Shown here piece by piece: positions 37,256-48,895 of a stretch of DNA of 64,000 bases. Position numbers and translations under genes: made by a program. Below the pieces are notes generated by a model. The model did not search any database and was not told the DNA's origin. It saw nothing but the letters and a program-made list of their open reading frames with translations. The DNA comes from Stenopsyche tienmushanensis (lineage: Eukaryota; Arthropoda; Insecta; Trichoptera; Stenopsychidae). Position 1 is the first letter of the stretch. Every line of letters starts with the position of its first letter. The stretch spans positions 682,001 to 746,000 of the forward strand of contig WACJ01000009.1 of assembly GCA_008973525.1 (NCBI GenBank), read 5' to 3'.

Positions 37256-38120
37256 TTCAAAATATTTTTTATATTAAATAAATGGACTTATTAGTAGTTT
37301 TTGATCAAATTTATTTTTTATATACAACTTTCTCTCTTCAAATAGTTTGGTTATATATATACATGTATATATAAATAACATCAATGCGTGTCTGTTTGTT
37401 TGTTTGTTCGTAATACAAATCAATAACCTTTGATCTATTCTCCAGTACAGGAACAATTTTATGGAATAAAATAAAGTTTATTTTAACGCCTCAAAAACAT
37501 TTTAATAAATTGATCACATACTATGAATGTAAATTTACACATGGTATGTAAATTTATTGAATTGAATTTGAATAGTCTTTATTAATATAACGTTTATTGT
37601 TTGGATAACTCGTTTATTTATTTTAAATTTATTGTATGTCAGTCGGTCTATTGTTTTATACAATAGCTTTCGTCAGCTTTCAAGTCTTCAGAACTTTACA
37701 TCACTTCATTTATTTTAAATTGGCATCAGTTATTGAGCATATTTTTATAGAATTGTAGATTATTTTAGGAATTAGCAATGATTTGATTATACTAATGATT
37801 CCATATGTTTGTTCTGAGTTATTATTTAATGTTATTTATATAATTTTTGTAAGCTTCTAAAAATGTCTGAAAATTTACATAAAATATCCTAAAATAAGCT
37901 TAGAGCAACATTGAGCAACATTGCCATATGCATAGAGAATGCTGCATAATTTTACAAAATATAACCATTTATCAAATATTCGAACAAATGTTGAGCTATG
38001 AAATTTTTAAATGTAATTTTAAAAAAAATATCTAAATGTATTTGAACCTTAGAATGTAAAATCATAGGTCAACATAATTTAGTAATAATCCAATATGTAA
38101 CAATTTAAAATAAAATCATA
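37256..38120. other. AT-rich stretch with a possible Helitron 5' scrap
   Basis: Near 37363-37450 the order TATATATAAATAACATC, TGTTTGTTTGTTTGTTCG, AATAACCTTTGATCTATTC resembles a Helitron 5' region. It is too short to define an element. The rest is featureless. Confidence 0.35.
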
Positions 38121-38124
38121 CATC

Positions 38125-38505
38125 CTCTCGGCGCGCGTCGTTTGTCGTCGACTTTCATTCAAATGCTCAGCATTCACAACCAGCCGATTCTGACACCAGT
38201 GTAACGTTGAAACGGGGGCGATCTCAAAGGCAGAATCCCCGGGCGGTCTCCCTTCCACGTGCTCGTCGGGATAGCCGCGCTAGTGCACGGGTCCGTTCTT
38301 CTATCGGGCGTGATGTTGCTAGACGAATGGGTGGAAACAGACGGTCGTCAAATAGAAAGAAACGCTAACCGGCGACTCTCCCGACTCCCACCTTCTGCAC
38401 GTCACTACTCAATCGACAACGGTGCACGCGCCAGAAGCGATCCGTCGGTATGCAGGTGCAATGTATCCGTAGGGCCACAAGAGATGGCGCTGTTAAAATA
38501 ACACA
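38125..38505 (+). other. GC-rich island with an Arg/Ser-rich open frame
   Basis: A sharp rise in GC against its AT-rich flanks. One plus frame is open from at least 38122 to a stop at 38366 and reads RRASFVVDFHSNAQHSQPAD, then TLKRGRSQRQNPRAVSLPRA and MGGNRRSSNRKKR. An overlapping frame (38259-38501) starts MLVGIAALVHGSVLLSGVML, which could pass for a signal peptide. Neither has a domain I recognise, and no acceptor precedes them clearly. It could be a real exon, a captured gene piece, or part of an LTR or other repeat. Confidence 0.35.
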
Positions 38506-38880
38506 TTACACCTGAAGAGAGACGGAAGATGTTGCTGTTAATCCGTCGAATTAAATTTGCATCATTTAAAATCATCTCAATAAAATTCTACTTATACCAC
38601 TTAAAATTCAAACTTATCGTTGAAAATCAAGGAATGCATTACTTTAAATTGTTTTTTTAGTGACGAAAACTATGCATATTCCAGGATTAAATGTTCCCAT
38701 TATCGAAATTAATTATTATATCCTAATTCAAAATAAAATCGATAGCCAGTGCAATTTGATCAAGATCCGAACGGATCCTTCAAAGTTTATGGTCACTCGC
38801 TGCTCAAAAATATTATTAAATTTATTTTTACGAAAGACGTAATAGTTTTGATTGAGATGAATTAATATTTCAAGTGTATA

Positions 38881-38992
38881 TGCACTGCGACGATCCTGAG
38901 GGATAAATTGATTTGTACGGATGATATGTGGTGGATATACGAATACAGCATCTAAGTTTATGATGATTTAAAATTAGTTCACTACTCAAAGA
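38881..38992 (+). repeat. dispersed repeat pair, copy 1
   Basis: Matches 51844-51955 at roughly three quarters of positions. Shared blocks are CACTGCGACG, GGATATAC, and TATGATGATTTAAAATTAG followed by a CACTACT/TTACTACT end. No terminal repeats or coding seen. Confidence 0.65.
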
Positions 38993-40314
38993 TTCAAATG
39001 AAACCATTAGTGATTTTTTTCAATATTTGGATTTGAAACGAAGCATTAAAATGCGAGATATATTCACTATGTTAAAGCTTGGTCCAAAAATTCCTTACGT
39101 TTTTCATGTGCTTAGCTTAGTATTAATGAACTTGATCAATTTTATCATTTATTTTAGATCTTAAATATTTGTTCAAACTTGGGTTCGAATAAATAGACTT
39201 TTTAATATGAGTCCAAAATCCAACATTAGAAACCATGTTAGAATATACGTTTATCTGAATATAAAAATATAGTGTAAATAAATTTTGATTCGAAAAATAT
39301 CTTCGAGCAATAAAGGACCTTATTCCTTGTCCAACACACTGCTTAATATAATGTCCAAATAAATATGGGTCGTGTCCTTTAAAAAACGATTTTGGCAGTC
39401 TTTCGTTGTTTGTTGTTGGAGTCGGGGAGATTTCCACGCCCGATACTACAACCTAAATATACTCTTACTTTCTATTACATATTTGAAAAATAGCTCAATT
39501 ACGCCATCCAATCGAGCGATAGAAACTTCCATTTTATATATACCATTACAATAAACAAAGATAAAAGTTTTCTTTATCCTATTGTACATTCGCACACACC
39601 TGTGTGTGTATTTTAGAACTGCAGTAGATAAAATCTGTCCAATGGAAGTGGGTCGTATTCTCGGGGCCATAAATCGAAATGCTTCTTATCTAGCGATAAA
39701 GGGTCTTCTTTATTTTTCAGGCGGATTCGATTCTTCGTAAATCCATGTTTTTGCCTGTTTGTTTTTGACGCTCACCAAAACTATTGATCACCTGGTAGAT
39801 AGGTCACCGGGAGGTCAGGGGTTATCCTAACTTGATTTGTGTAACGTTTCTTCAGACTATTTATCACGCTCGCCGTTAGGCGAAGGTATTATCTGATATT
39901 ATTTATCCGGCTTGATCTCATTTATAAAAAAAGAGCCTCCGCAGTTCAAGTGTGTTGACAGGCAATGAAATTTGATATATTTTGTATTTAAGTTCACATC
40001 CAATCGTGAAATATGGTTGCGCATTATCAAAGCCGACACTGACGAGACGGTTCAATATTTTCATCGGATTTGAGTCCTTTTTTCATTATGATTTATATAA
40101 ATTTTTCAGCAGCCAGTAAAAAAGCTCCCTTCGTACAAAATTGATGTATTTATGATATTAATTCTAAAATCAACACTTACAACATGTATATGATCAAGGG
40201 TATAGGGGCGATTTAATGATAATGAAAAAATATTTGATCAAGGGCGTACACATCGCTGTTGTTCTTCAAGTTGAATCCAAAATAGTTTTCGTTTTATTAC
40301 TTGACCGATTTTAC
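38993..40314. other. no gene recognised
   Basis: AT-rich with a balanced patch around 39590-39960. Open frames on both strands near 39123-39670 have no recognisable motif. Confidence 0.35.
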
Positions 40315-40515
40315 GGTCAATTCGACATCCTCCTTATTATCTAGACATCGCTCCGTTGGATTTCTATCTTTTTAGATTTATGCAGTATTATTTGGATTAG
40401 ACTTTTAGAATATTTTCTTTCAAAACCCGTGATGTTTTACAACAGAGGCATTAAAATATTACCAGATGAGTGAAGAGAGATTTTGTTATTATATGTTAAA
40501 AATTTAAAAAATCCA
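40315..40515 (+). pseudogene. mariner transposase C-terminal scrap
   Basis: The frame reads RHPPYYLDIAPLDFYLFRFM, corresponding to HPPYSPDLAPSDYHLF in mariner transposases (third catalytic Asp, here in LDF). A shifted frame then gives RGIKILPDE, matching the ...GI..LP-(E/D)-RW end of the protein. The N-terminal two thirds are absent. The Ser before the Asp is replaced by Leu. No terminal repeats found. Confidence 0.72.
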
Positions 40516-41203
40516 TTCGAATTATGCAAGCATCCATCTATCTTGCTCATCTTCTAAAATGTATGTCTTTTGTGCACTGTATTATATTGATTTAGCTTAT
40601 GTCTGCAAATAAATCCTATTAAATTTTAATGCGCAACGTTATTTTATACTGTACCTTTGATTAGGGTTATATTTGAGGAATCTAGTTTGCTTCCCATGAA
40701 GCTTATTACACACTACATATAGAGCTTAGGGTATTGTTTATTATCTAATGTGTAGGCTTTGGTAATAAATTATGTATATAAATATATGATTAGCAGATTT
40801 GTCCGATAGGCATTAATTTGCCCGCTGAGAATATAAATTCACTCCATATCTACCATTTGAAAATACTGCGGTCTATTTGGCTGCAAGTCTCACCCATAAT
40901 CCTCAAACGTGTGAATTTTCATTATTGATCGTAGTTTAATGTTTCAGACGCGATAAACTTTGAAATGGTAACCTTATAGTTTCCATTAAGTTAACGGCTT
41001 TAGATGCCTTGCCGTGTGTTTAGCGTCGGTTCTCCGCCACGAAAGATGTTGAAACCGAATATTAGAGATTTTATGGAGATTTTTATTGATATTTTTAATC
41101 ACGACATAGCTGACAGGCAATTAAATAAAGAATATTCACCCCCAATTAAATATTTGATGCATGCCATGCATCCCCTAAATTGGATGAATTTTTTTTTTTG
41201 AGA

Positions 41204-41364
41204 TGACTTTTAGCAATCTCTTTTATGAGACAATTGCCAACCATTTTGACATGGTTTTTCATAGCGAATATATATTTTTAAAATGTCGCCAGTCACATCT
41301 TCTGCATATTTGAACCAATTACAATTTATTTATTAGTTCAACCGTTTAATCGCAGGTCTACCTA
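41204..41364 (+). repeat. Helitron-associated distal block, partial copy
   Basis: CTTTTAGCAATCTCTTTTAT, CATGGTTTTTCATAGCGAAT, then TTTGAACC and GTTTAATCGCAGGTCTACC. The same succession occurs at 9762-9918 and, complemented, at 55611-55728. No 5' Helitron end precedes it here. Confidence 0.6.
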
Positions 41365-41534
41365 AAATTCATAAATTGGCAGGAATATGCAACTGTTTTG
41401 TTTCTCTTTCAATTCAACTTTTTTAACATTTTAAAACCAATATTTTCAACAAAATTTGATGCTAAAGTCAAATACTTTCATCTTGTATTTGGTGAATTTG
41501 AAAAGAGCTCATCATTCTTCATCATAAAATAAAC

Positions 41535-42450
41535 TTAAGGCGTCTTCTCACTTTAGGCGCCTCAAAAATAGGCTATTTTCACGATTTTTTTTCGAGGATT
41601 TTCGCTAAAAATTATGAGATAAAATGGATCTTATGTAATAAATACATCTTTTAAGTACATGAAATTTTTTTTTTATTTTTTTGAACAATTATTATAATAA
41701 AACAGTAGCATCGAAAAAACCCGTGTAGAAATGTTATGTTCGTGGCTTGTTGATGGTATCTCCGAGATGGGTCATTTGAAACAAAAAAATAAAACAGTTT
41801 TAGATTTAGTATATCTGTGGCTATAGCGCTTATCATCAGATTTTTGATATTTGCGAAAATAACAAAATGACGCACGTTTTACGAAAAAGTAAAAAAAACG
41901 CGTTTTTTTTGCAGTTTTTTGTAAAAAAAAAAACTACTTAAAATCAAAATTTCAAAAATCTGATGATATGCGCTATAGCCATAACTATGAAGAATATGTC
42001 ATTCAAATTTCATGACAATCGGCCGGATAGTTTCGGAAATTTCATCAACAAGCCACCGAAAAACCTTGTTTTGAGATAAACGCGTTTAAAGTTTTGGTTG
42101 CAGAAAAACTGCCCAGATACAGCTGTTGAAACACTCGTTGTTATTTTGGGTATTTCCTCCGAAGATCTTCATAAATCGGTTTCAAAACCTCGTGAACATC
42201 CTCAGCTAGAGCAGAAAGATGTTTAACAGTTTCTATCTGATTGTTTTTTACCATTTTCTTGTACTTGCACCATGAGTCTGAATATCATAATGCTCTCAGG
42301 TAGTCACCTAACGGTCGCCCAAAAATGTAGTTAGACTCGTCCGATCTTTATGAAATTTCTATGTAACATTTTTGTAGATATGTACTTTCAAAATTTGAAA
42401 TAAAATAAAAATCGATTTTTTTAAATTTGTAAAGTGAAAAGACGCCTTAA
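41535..42450. mobile_element. TTAA-flanked DNA transposon with internal foldback
   Basis: The two ends share TTAAGGCGTCTT(C/T)TCACTTTA in inverted orientation, with TTAA at 41535-41538 and 42447-42450 as the likely target duplication. Inside, 41818-41847 and 41952-41981 are inverted repeats matching at 29 of 30 bases. Outside them GTGGCTTGTTGATG (41742) and its complement (42043) lie at equal distances, so about 105-bp arms face each other. The right half is about 190 bp longer and holds a transposase scrap. TTAA targets are used by piggyBac and Kolobok groups; the coding scrap is not piggyBac-like. Confidence 0.7.
42110..42280 (-). pseudogene. transposase fragment with DSWCKY motif
   Basis: The minus strand reads DSWCKYKKMVKNNQIETVKH, then LSALAEDVHEVLKPIYEDLR and, after a frame change, QNNNECFNSCIWA. 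I recognise DSWCKY-x-(K/A), LP-x-x-V-x-x-(A/V)-(I/L)-KPIYEDL and TQN-x-NE-x-FNS-x-IW as a conserved run in an arthropod transposase family that I recall under the name Mutator-like transposase domain. Whether it belongs to the TTAA-using Kolobok group is inference from the flanking TTAA. Both frame break and short length make it inactive. Confidence 0.65.
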
Positions 42451-45400
42451 TAACGAGGTTTCGATTTGTTAAAAGGATATTCAATTTAAAGAATTCAATT
42501 CATGCCATTTCTATCTGGATGTTGTCTGCTAATTTCATTCATCATTCAATCAATTTAATGTTAAAAATATAATACATAATGTAAATTTTGTATTATATTT
42601 ATTTGTATTACTTTTATTCTACACTACTGACTTAGCAGCTGGAAAACTAAACAGAAAACTATCAACTAAAGAGAAAAAGCACGAGAGGAACAACCAGCAG
42701 ACGGCTCAGAAGAGTGACAAAGGAAGAATTTTGCTTGGCAACGATAACATCTTCTATTGCCATCTATATCGCTTTGTATTCGCTGAACTCACGAGGAAAG
42801 GTGGGACTGGACTCTTTGTACTCCAGAAAGCCCGTTCCAGTAAAATCAATAAGGTCATCTAGAGTAGTTTTTCATAATCTCCTGAGAAAACTACTCAGTC
42901 TTTAGAAATTCGGGAGAGCGCCCCTCGAAACGTTCATCCAAGTGGCCCGCTGGATGAGCGTTTTAAATGAAACTCAAAGGTCATGCTACCTTCAATATCG
43001 ACCGAATGAGGAGATTAATGTATAATACAGACGAATTGGATGTAATCCCTTTTTGTAAATAGATATTAAAGAGGCCTTCAATTCATAGCGATTCTAGGCA
43101 TGGATGGGATAATTCGTAATAAATGTGGTCCAATTAAAATGGCAATCTATCAACAGTTAGGAGCAGCAAGTGGCCATATGAAAACTAAGACTTGCTTGGA
43201 TCATGATTTATACCGTAAAAATCGTAAAAAAAATATTTTTGCTTGTATTTTTTAATCAAAATATTGCTAAAATATTATGCCAAATGTTAACCCTTTGGAT
43301 CAGCGATCACTATTTGCTCATTGATAACATTAAAATGCTCGAATGTGAATAGTTTCTATGCATCAGAGTCATCAAATCATCATCAAAAAATTGAAGTTTG
43401 ATGGTTTATCTATTCACAAAAGCTTTCTTATCTTTTTTACAATTTTAGATCCAAGATCCATCTCATTAATAGTGTTTCCAGATCCATCCATCTCATTTTG
43501 CTAAATGTTGAATAAAACTTGTTTCCATAAACAACTTGCAAAGAATGAATGCACGCTGAGCTGGCTGACGATGTTTATTGGCCTTAAAAAGTTTTTGAAT
43601 GCTTTTTTAAGGTCCGCCATTAATTTGGCATTAAGTATCCATCAGAAGGGTGTAAAATTTATCACACGTCTCATGTGGATATATTTTACGCAAGCCACAG
43701 TCATTTTTATGGTGCGGAATAACATTCCGCTTCCTACGAGAAGGGAGAAATCAAAGTGGAGATCTCATTGTTTACGATTTATCCGGTTTACGATTGGCTT
43801 TGGATGCAGTTTTCCGGGTTCGGAAAACAAACTGCTCGCATGTGTGTGTGTGTGTGTGCTGGAATAATGTGGAGGTGGTTTCTGGCGAGCTTCGAAAACT
43901 CATACAAGTTAAGAGCTCGGAACAAATTTGCTCAAGGTGTAATCCATTACATACGTGGATAACGAAAAGTCGTATATTACTCGCTCTTATATAGTTTAAC
44001 GCCCGGTGCTTTTGTGTGGAAACTCGGGAGATAAAACCGGGACGCTTTTGTTGCGGGAGCGCATTTTTGCACACCCAACAAAACGAGCAGGTCGACCTTA
44101 AAAATGTATGCAACAATTCTTCGCGTGCTTTAATTGTCGCTTTTGCCGCGGCCGCTGATGCAGATGTGTATGATAAGCTCTGAAAATGTGGAAAGTCGAT
44201 GTAATACGTTTTGTATCATCATGCATTCGATGTATGCAAATCTAGAGCTTTGGAAGCTCTCCTTCAAAACGGAGTCGATGAAAATGAAATTCATGGGACA
44301 TACTATAAATAATGTCTCCTATAAAATACGCAGACCATAGCATAGAATCGTAAAACACATCGTATATATCATGTGTTACAAATAAATGCATGTAGCTTGT
44401 TATGACTATTTGTATATCGTTTAAATACAGGCTGTGGGGAAAAAAATTCACAACAAAAATTTCAATTATCACATAAAATTCCCTTATCCTTGAGAAAATT
44501 CCCTATGGAGATCATCTAAATCTGATTACAGTATGGCATGAGCTAAAACCTCAAGCTAAATTAGGACATGCTTAGAGTATAGGTTAATCGTTGTAATGTT
44601 TCGCAACTAGATCTTTCTTTCTGTAGATTTTAAATTTTAAAAATACTGGAATTAATAAATCAAATAGTATATTCTGACTAAGGAATAACTATTAGCCTCT
44701 GGCAGAGTCCGAGTCTTAGTTTGAGTTTACATTCCTATTAATAAAGAATATTGATGCAAGCATTGAAGAATAATCTATTCCAACTTTTAAAGTTTTTAAG
44801 TACTTTTTAATCTTATATCATTACAGTAATAAGGCATGGAAGCAGTAGTATAATGTTTGATGGAAAAAGCCATACGCGATTTTAGTATATATATGATTCT
44901 ACGATACTTTCTTAACTGAAATTACATACTATTTGCAGTCGCATTTTTAACGACGATTATCTTTTCGGAGCCTTATAATTAACCACTAATTATATAGTGT
45001 GTATTGAATTATTTTTTAATATTCATAGTACTCAACTTTTACCTTTGAACTGTGTACGCCCAAAATTATTATTTAATGGCAGGTCGAATTCCACCACCCT
45101 TGATTTTTTCCCGGAAGAAAAAAATGCTACCTTCGTCCAACATATCAGATAAAATATATATGGGTAATAAAAGCGGTGGTTATTTACGATTTTTGTCGTG
45201 TCCTAGTATTGATATGATAAAACTTGCACGTTATGGGTTGGCCATATGAGCTGGTCGAATTTATTCCGTCCACAAGTCGATCAGAAGCCATCGGCGTCCG
45301 AAATCCCCGAAAGCCCATCACCATTTCTTTCTCCTCGAGTGCATTAAGCTTCCGGGGGAATGATTGCGGTGTCTCAGTGGTCTCCAGGGCTACTTAAGTC

Positions 45401-45887
45401 CTCTTTCCCGGTTACCCTACTTCGAGAACAAGTCGGAAAGCAATATAAGCTGGCCAAAGGTGAAAACTTGTTTGCTTTGTCTCAGAGAGTTTTCCAGTTA
45501 ATTTTGTTGTTGAGACATCCCACTTTCCTTTCACAACTACTAATAATAGGGGAGAGCTTTCAATGAACAGTTTTAGCTACCCTTCCGATACCGCACCCGC
45601 TCTTTAATTATAAACCCTTCTATTCAAATATTAAAATTACGATATCAAATTCTTAACTCTTTTCTTGTTAGGCTCCCTTTAACAGTATTGTCGGTTCTAT
45701 ATTACACAAGAAGTTTGTATTGTTTGAAGTTTTTTTTATAAAATTTCAGCCTTTATTATGGAAACATTGGCTAACATTCATTAAATTAATAATGCTGATC
45801 ATAAAATTATCGCATTTAATTTATATCGATTTGTGTTTTGTAAATATTACTTGATTTATTAAAAATAATTCCATGAAATTTCGTATA
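42451..45887. other. no recognised gene; one short open frame and a TG run
   Basis: An open frame at 42714-42905 (MTKEEFCLATITSSIAIYIA...) has no firm assignment; a faint resemblance to Harbinger-type N-termini was not convincing. GC-balanced patches at 43500-44115 and 45260-45600 overlap several open frames on both strands with no known motif. (TG)9 lies at 43841-43858. Confidence 0.35.
43841..43858. repeat. (TG)9 microsatellite
   Basis: Nine uninterrupted TG units. Confidence 0.95.
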
Positions 45888-46190
45888 CACCTTTTTTTGT
45901 GCGGTAGATGCGTTACGCGGAAAATCGCACAAAAAAATCTAAAATTTACATAGAAAAAATAAAGATGCGTTCCATGGATTTTAAAAATCGCATAACTTTG
46001 AAATAGCCATATAAAATATATCCAAAATCGCATTAAAAAAGTTAATAAAATACAAGAAAATAATAAGGCAATTAAAAAATAAACGTCTTGCATCATTAGT
46101 GTGGATGATTTATTTTCTATTTTATCCAAAATATCTCGATACGTACTGCTTTAAAAAAACCGCATAACTTCGAAAGCATAATATTTTTAA
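45888..46190. mobile_element. fragment of the TTATGCG-rich element family
   Basis: A left end TA|CACCTTTTTTTGTGCGG resembles that of the element at 29534. Motifs CGCATAACTTTGAAAT, CCGCATAACTTCGAAAG and GTTCCATGGATTTTAAAAA are the complement of GAAGTTATGCGG and GGATTTTAAAA...GGAAC there. A 12-bp perfect inverted repeat (45892-45903 with 45926-45937) is present. The right end is not defined. Confidence 0.5.
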
Positions 46191-48439
46191 TTTTTAGTAA
46201 TAAAATACACATTTCTTTGCGGAAATTTCATACATGCCGTCACCCGCATCATTCGCGGGCAAATTACGCATTTTATTTTACACACAACATCCACTGAAAA
46301 TAAAAAGTACATATGCTAGATTAAAATATAACTTTCATTTACAAATATATTATTAATTATTTTGAGTGGATTTATACACATTTAAATGAATGGTAACACA
46401 ACTTTACAAATATAAAATATATTATTTAGTATTTGTCTTCTTAAAATTGTTGCTGTATGGAGTTTAAAATTATTAAAACATGAAATAACCGTGAACTTTT
46501 TCTGGCTTTGAATAAATTTAATAAATTAGTATATAGACTTTGACTCAAAGCGAGAATTTTTCTATTAAAAAGGCTTTGAAGTTGATCACAATTTACTATA
46601 TTATAAATAACGTGTGTATTTGAATATCAAATATTTTGATATGGATAACTTTTTAAAATTGCATGATATTCGGTTTTAATTAAAAATCTTAATGAGCAAA
46701 TAGCTGTAGTTCAATATAATGAACATGTTCTTTGATGGAAACACGTTCTATTGAAGTTTTATTGTCTACAGTCGGTGAATATTTAATTTAATACCAAAGT
46801 CTGTTCAAATAATTGTCGGATTGCATCGAGACACGGTTCATGAAACACATATTTTTATTCGATCAAGATATTAATTAACGAAAAATCTCGATATTTGGAA
46901 TCAGATCCTGGTCATACCTAACTTTTAAAGAGAAATTGAATGCAAGAGAAATTTTTGTGCTCTTTAAAAAGTCGCTAATCGGTTTAGAGCAGCGAGAATA
47001 TTTTGTGCATTTTCTAGCCACGGTGTAAAATCTTATGAAATAAACTAAAAGCTTTTTCACAGATTTGAAAAAAAATGCCTAAGCTTTAGAGATATTTAAA
47101 TTATGATTTTTCAAAATGATTAATGTTGGTTATAAGGAGGGGAATTTTATATGACGTTACATTTATAAAGCGCATAATATAACTGCACACGCTTCATACA
47201 AGAAATTCGAAATAAGTGAACTTTTAAGTTGAGCTTAAAGCTCTTCATCCCCCATAATTATTTTCAATTTTTCCTGTATATATTTTCTAAAATATATATA
47301 GATTGGTAATTATTCAGTTTCGTGTTAAAATATTTACAATGCATAGTTTGCGGCAAATTCCCCGGCACGTGCTGTTCGTTGGCAACTTGAAGAAACCCCC
47401 CTGAGAATAGGGTTTCAGTTGGACTGACCATTTAATTTAAGTGCATGACATTTTCCCCAAATATTTAAATCAGAATTAAATTCATCTGCAGTTCTATTCT
47501 GTGGTTGTGTAATATATACTGTATAGTAATTTTGCAACATAATGCACAAGTATTTGTTCCTCTAAAAATGTCCTTGCTAGGAAAATTAAAAACTCTGTTT
47601 GATATCGATTTGATATATTATACAAGTATTTATTTAATGATAACTTCCAATCCGTATACATATTACATCGCTCAATAAGTTTATTTCAAGGATATTTTTT
47701 GAAGTAATTGCGAAAAAACTCAAAGAAATGTTTAAATTTAGACATTTTTGTTACAAAGTTTGGTTCTGGAAAAGGAATCAGTTTTAGGAATTTGCATTGA
47801 TTAATATTTCAAATGCTTTAATCTAGAATTAAATAAAAAACGGTTTCTTTCTTGCTAACACATGATTTTTAATAAAAAATATATAAGATCTTCTATTATG
47901 TATCGTCTTAAAAACACACTTATTAAGACTGCCAGATCAAGTGTTAGCAAATTAGCTAAAGTAAAAAGAAGTAATCTAATTGGATTTTAAATATAGAAAA
48001 GCATAAACAGTGAGTAGCCATGTTAATCCGAAGACCCATTCGGATAACGATTTGTACCATAGCTCTTAAGCATATAAATATTAATACCCCAATATAGTAT
48101 AAAAATGTAATGAACGGTGTTCAAGTATATAAACTAAATAGTTTTGAAAAGCATCACACATAAATTCATCTGGACATCTGTGACACTAATGCTAAAATTG
48201 TGTCGAGTAATACGTTTTAAAAAAATCATGATATTTTTTTCCCATTCCAGAAGACCGGGATTAACCTAATTCGAGACGATCGATATGGTGAAAATTCGCC
48301 ATTGTCCATAATAATTCTGTACATTTAACATTTTATAAGTAGAACCCAAAGTGGTTTACGCTTTTTTGCTTGACCGTTTTTGGAGATTAGTTAGGCTGCT
48401 GCATTATCAAGTCGTATTTTGTACTCTTTTGGTATCAAT
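46191..48439. other. AT-rich stretch, no gene recognised
   Basis: Only short open frames without motifs. A slightly balanced patch near 47340-47440. Confidence 0.4.
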
Positions 48440-48601
48440 TAGGGATTACAATTATTCTTCATTATCAGCTATTCGAATATCGAATAGTAACAGTTGCCAC
48501 TATTCGGATATCCGAATAGTTTTTGAAGTATGAAAATAACAAACGTTACCATTGAAAACGAGCGTATTTTTGTCATTTATTGAAACTTGAAGATTCATAT
48601 T

Positions 48602-48735
48602 TTAAATATAACAGAGCATTAAATGTTTGTTGTTTGTTCTTAATTTAGTTTTAGTTAGTCCTGCCTTTGAAAATGCTCGTTTAGTAGCTGTTTACGTTGG
48701 TTTTATTGTTAGAAGTATATTAAGTCTTTCAGAAC
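48602..48735 (-). pseudogene. hAT transposase C-terminal dimerisation domain
   Basis: The minus strand reads SERLNILLTIKPT, one stop, then TATKRAFSKAGLTKTKLRTN, ending with a TAA at 48602 (…HLMLCYI). I-PT-x-(T/S)-x-x-(E/K)-R-(A/S)-FS-x-AG followed by KLR is the hAT dimerisation signature. The frame is broken upstream near 48736 by a stop, and the catalytic core is absent. This differs from the hAT fragment at 22863, which has FSAAS and another terminus. Confidence 0.85.
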
Positions 48736-48895
48736 TGAATTATTTTTTTCATCCGAAGGATTTTGTAAATTCCAAGTGTCTAAAATATAATAAGGAGACT
48801 ATAAAAAAATTATATCTTATGTCTACAATTGTGCACAAGCCTTTCAGACCTGAATTATTTTTTTCATCCGATGGATTTTGTAAATTCCATGTGTC
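48727..48895. repeat. direct repeat of ~55 bp, 114-bp period
   Basis: CTTTCAGAACTGAATTATTT... at 48727-48781 recurs as CTTTCAGACCTGAATTATTT... at 48841-48895 with only a few differences. It lies inside the hAT element, at the upstream edge of its surviving transposase end, and suggests a local duplication. Confidence 0.85.

Noticed and set aside
42714..42905. Open frame MTKEEFCLATITSS... as a Harbinger transposase start
   Set aside because: The resemblance is faint, the frame ends after 63 codons, and no nuclease motifs follow.
43772..44116. Overlapping open frames of 66-114 codons on both strands
   Set aside because: They arise around a (TG)n run and a GC-balanced patch; no family motif and no splice support.
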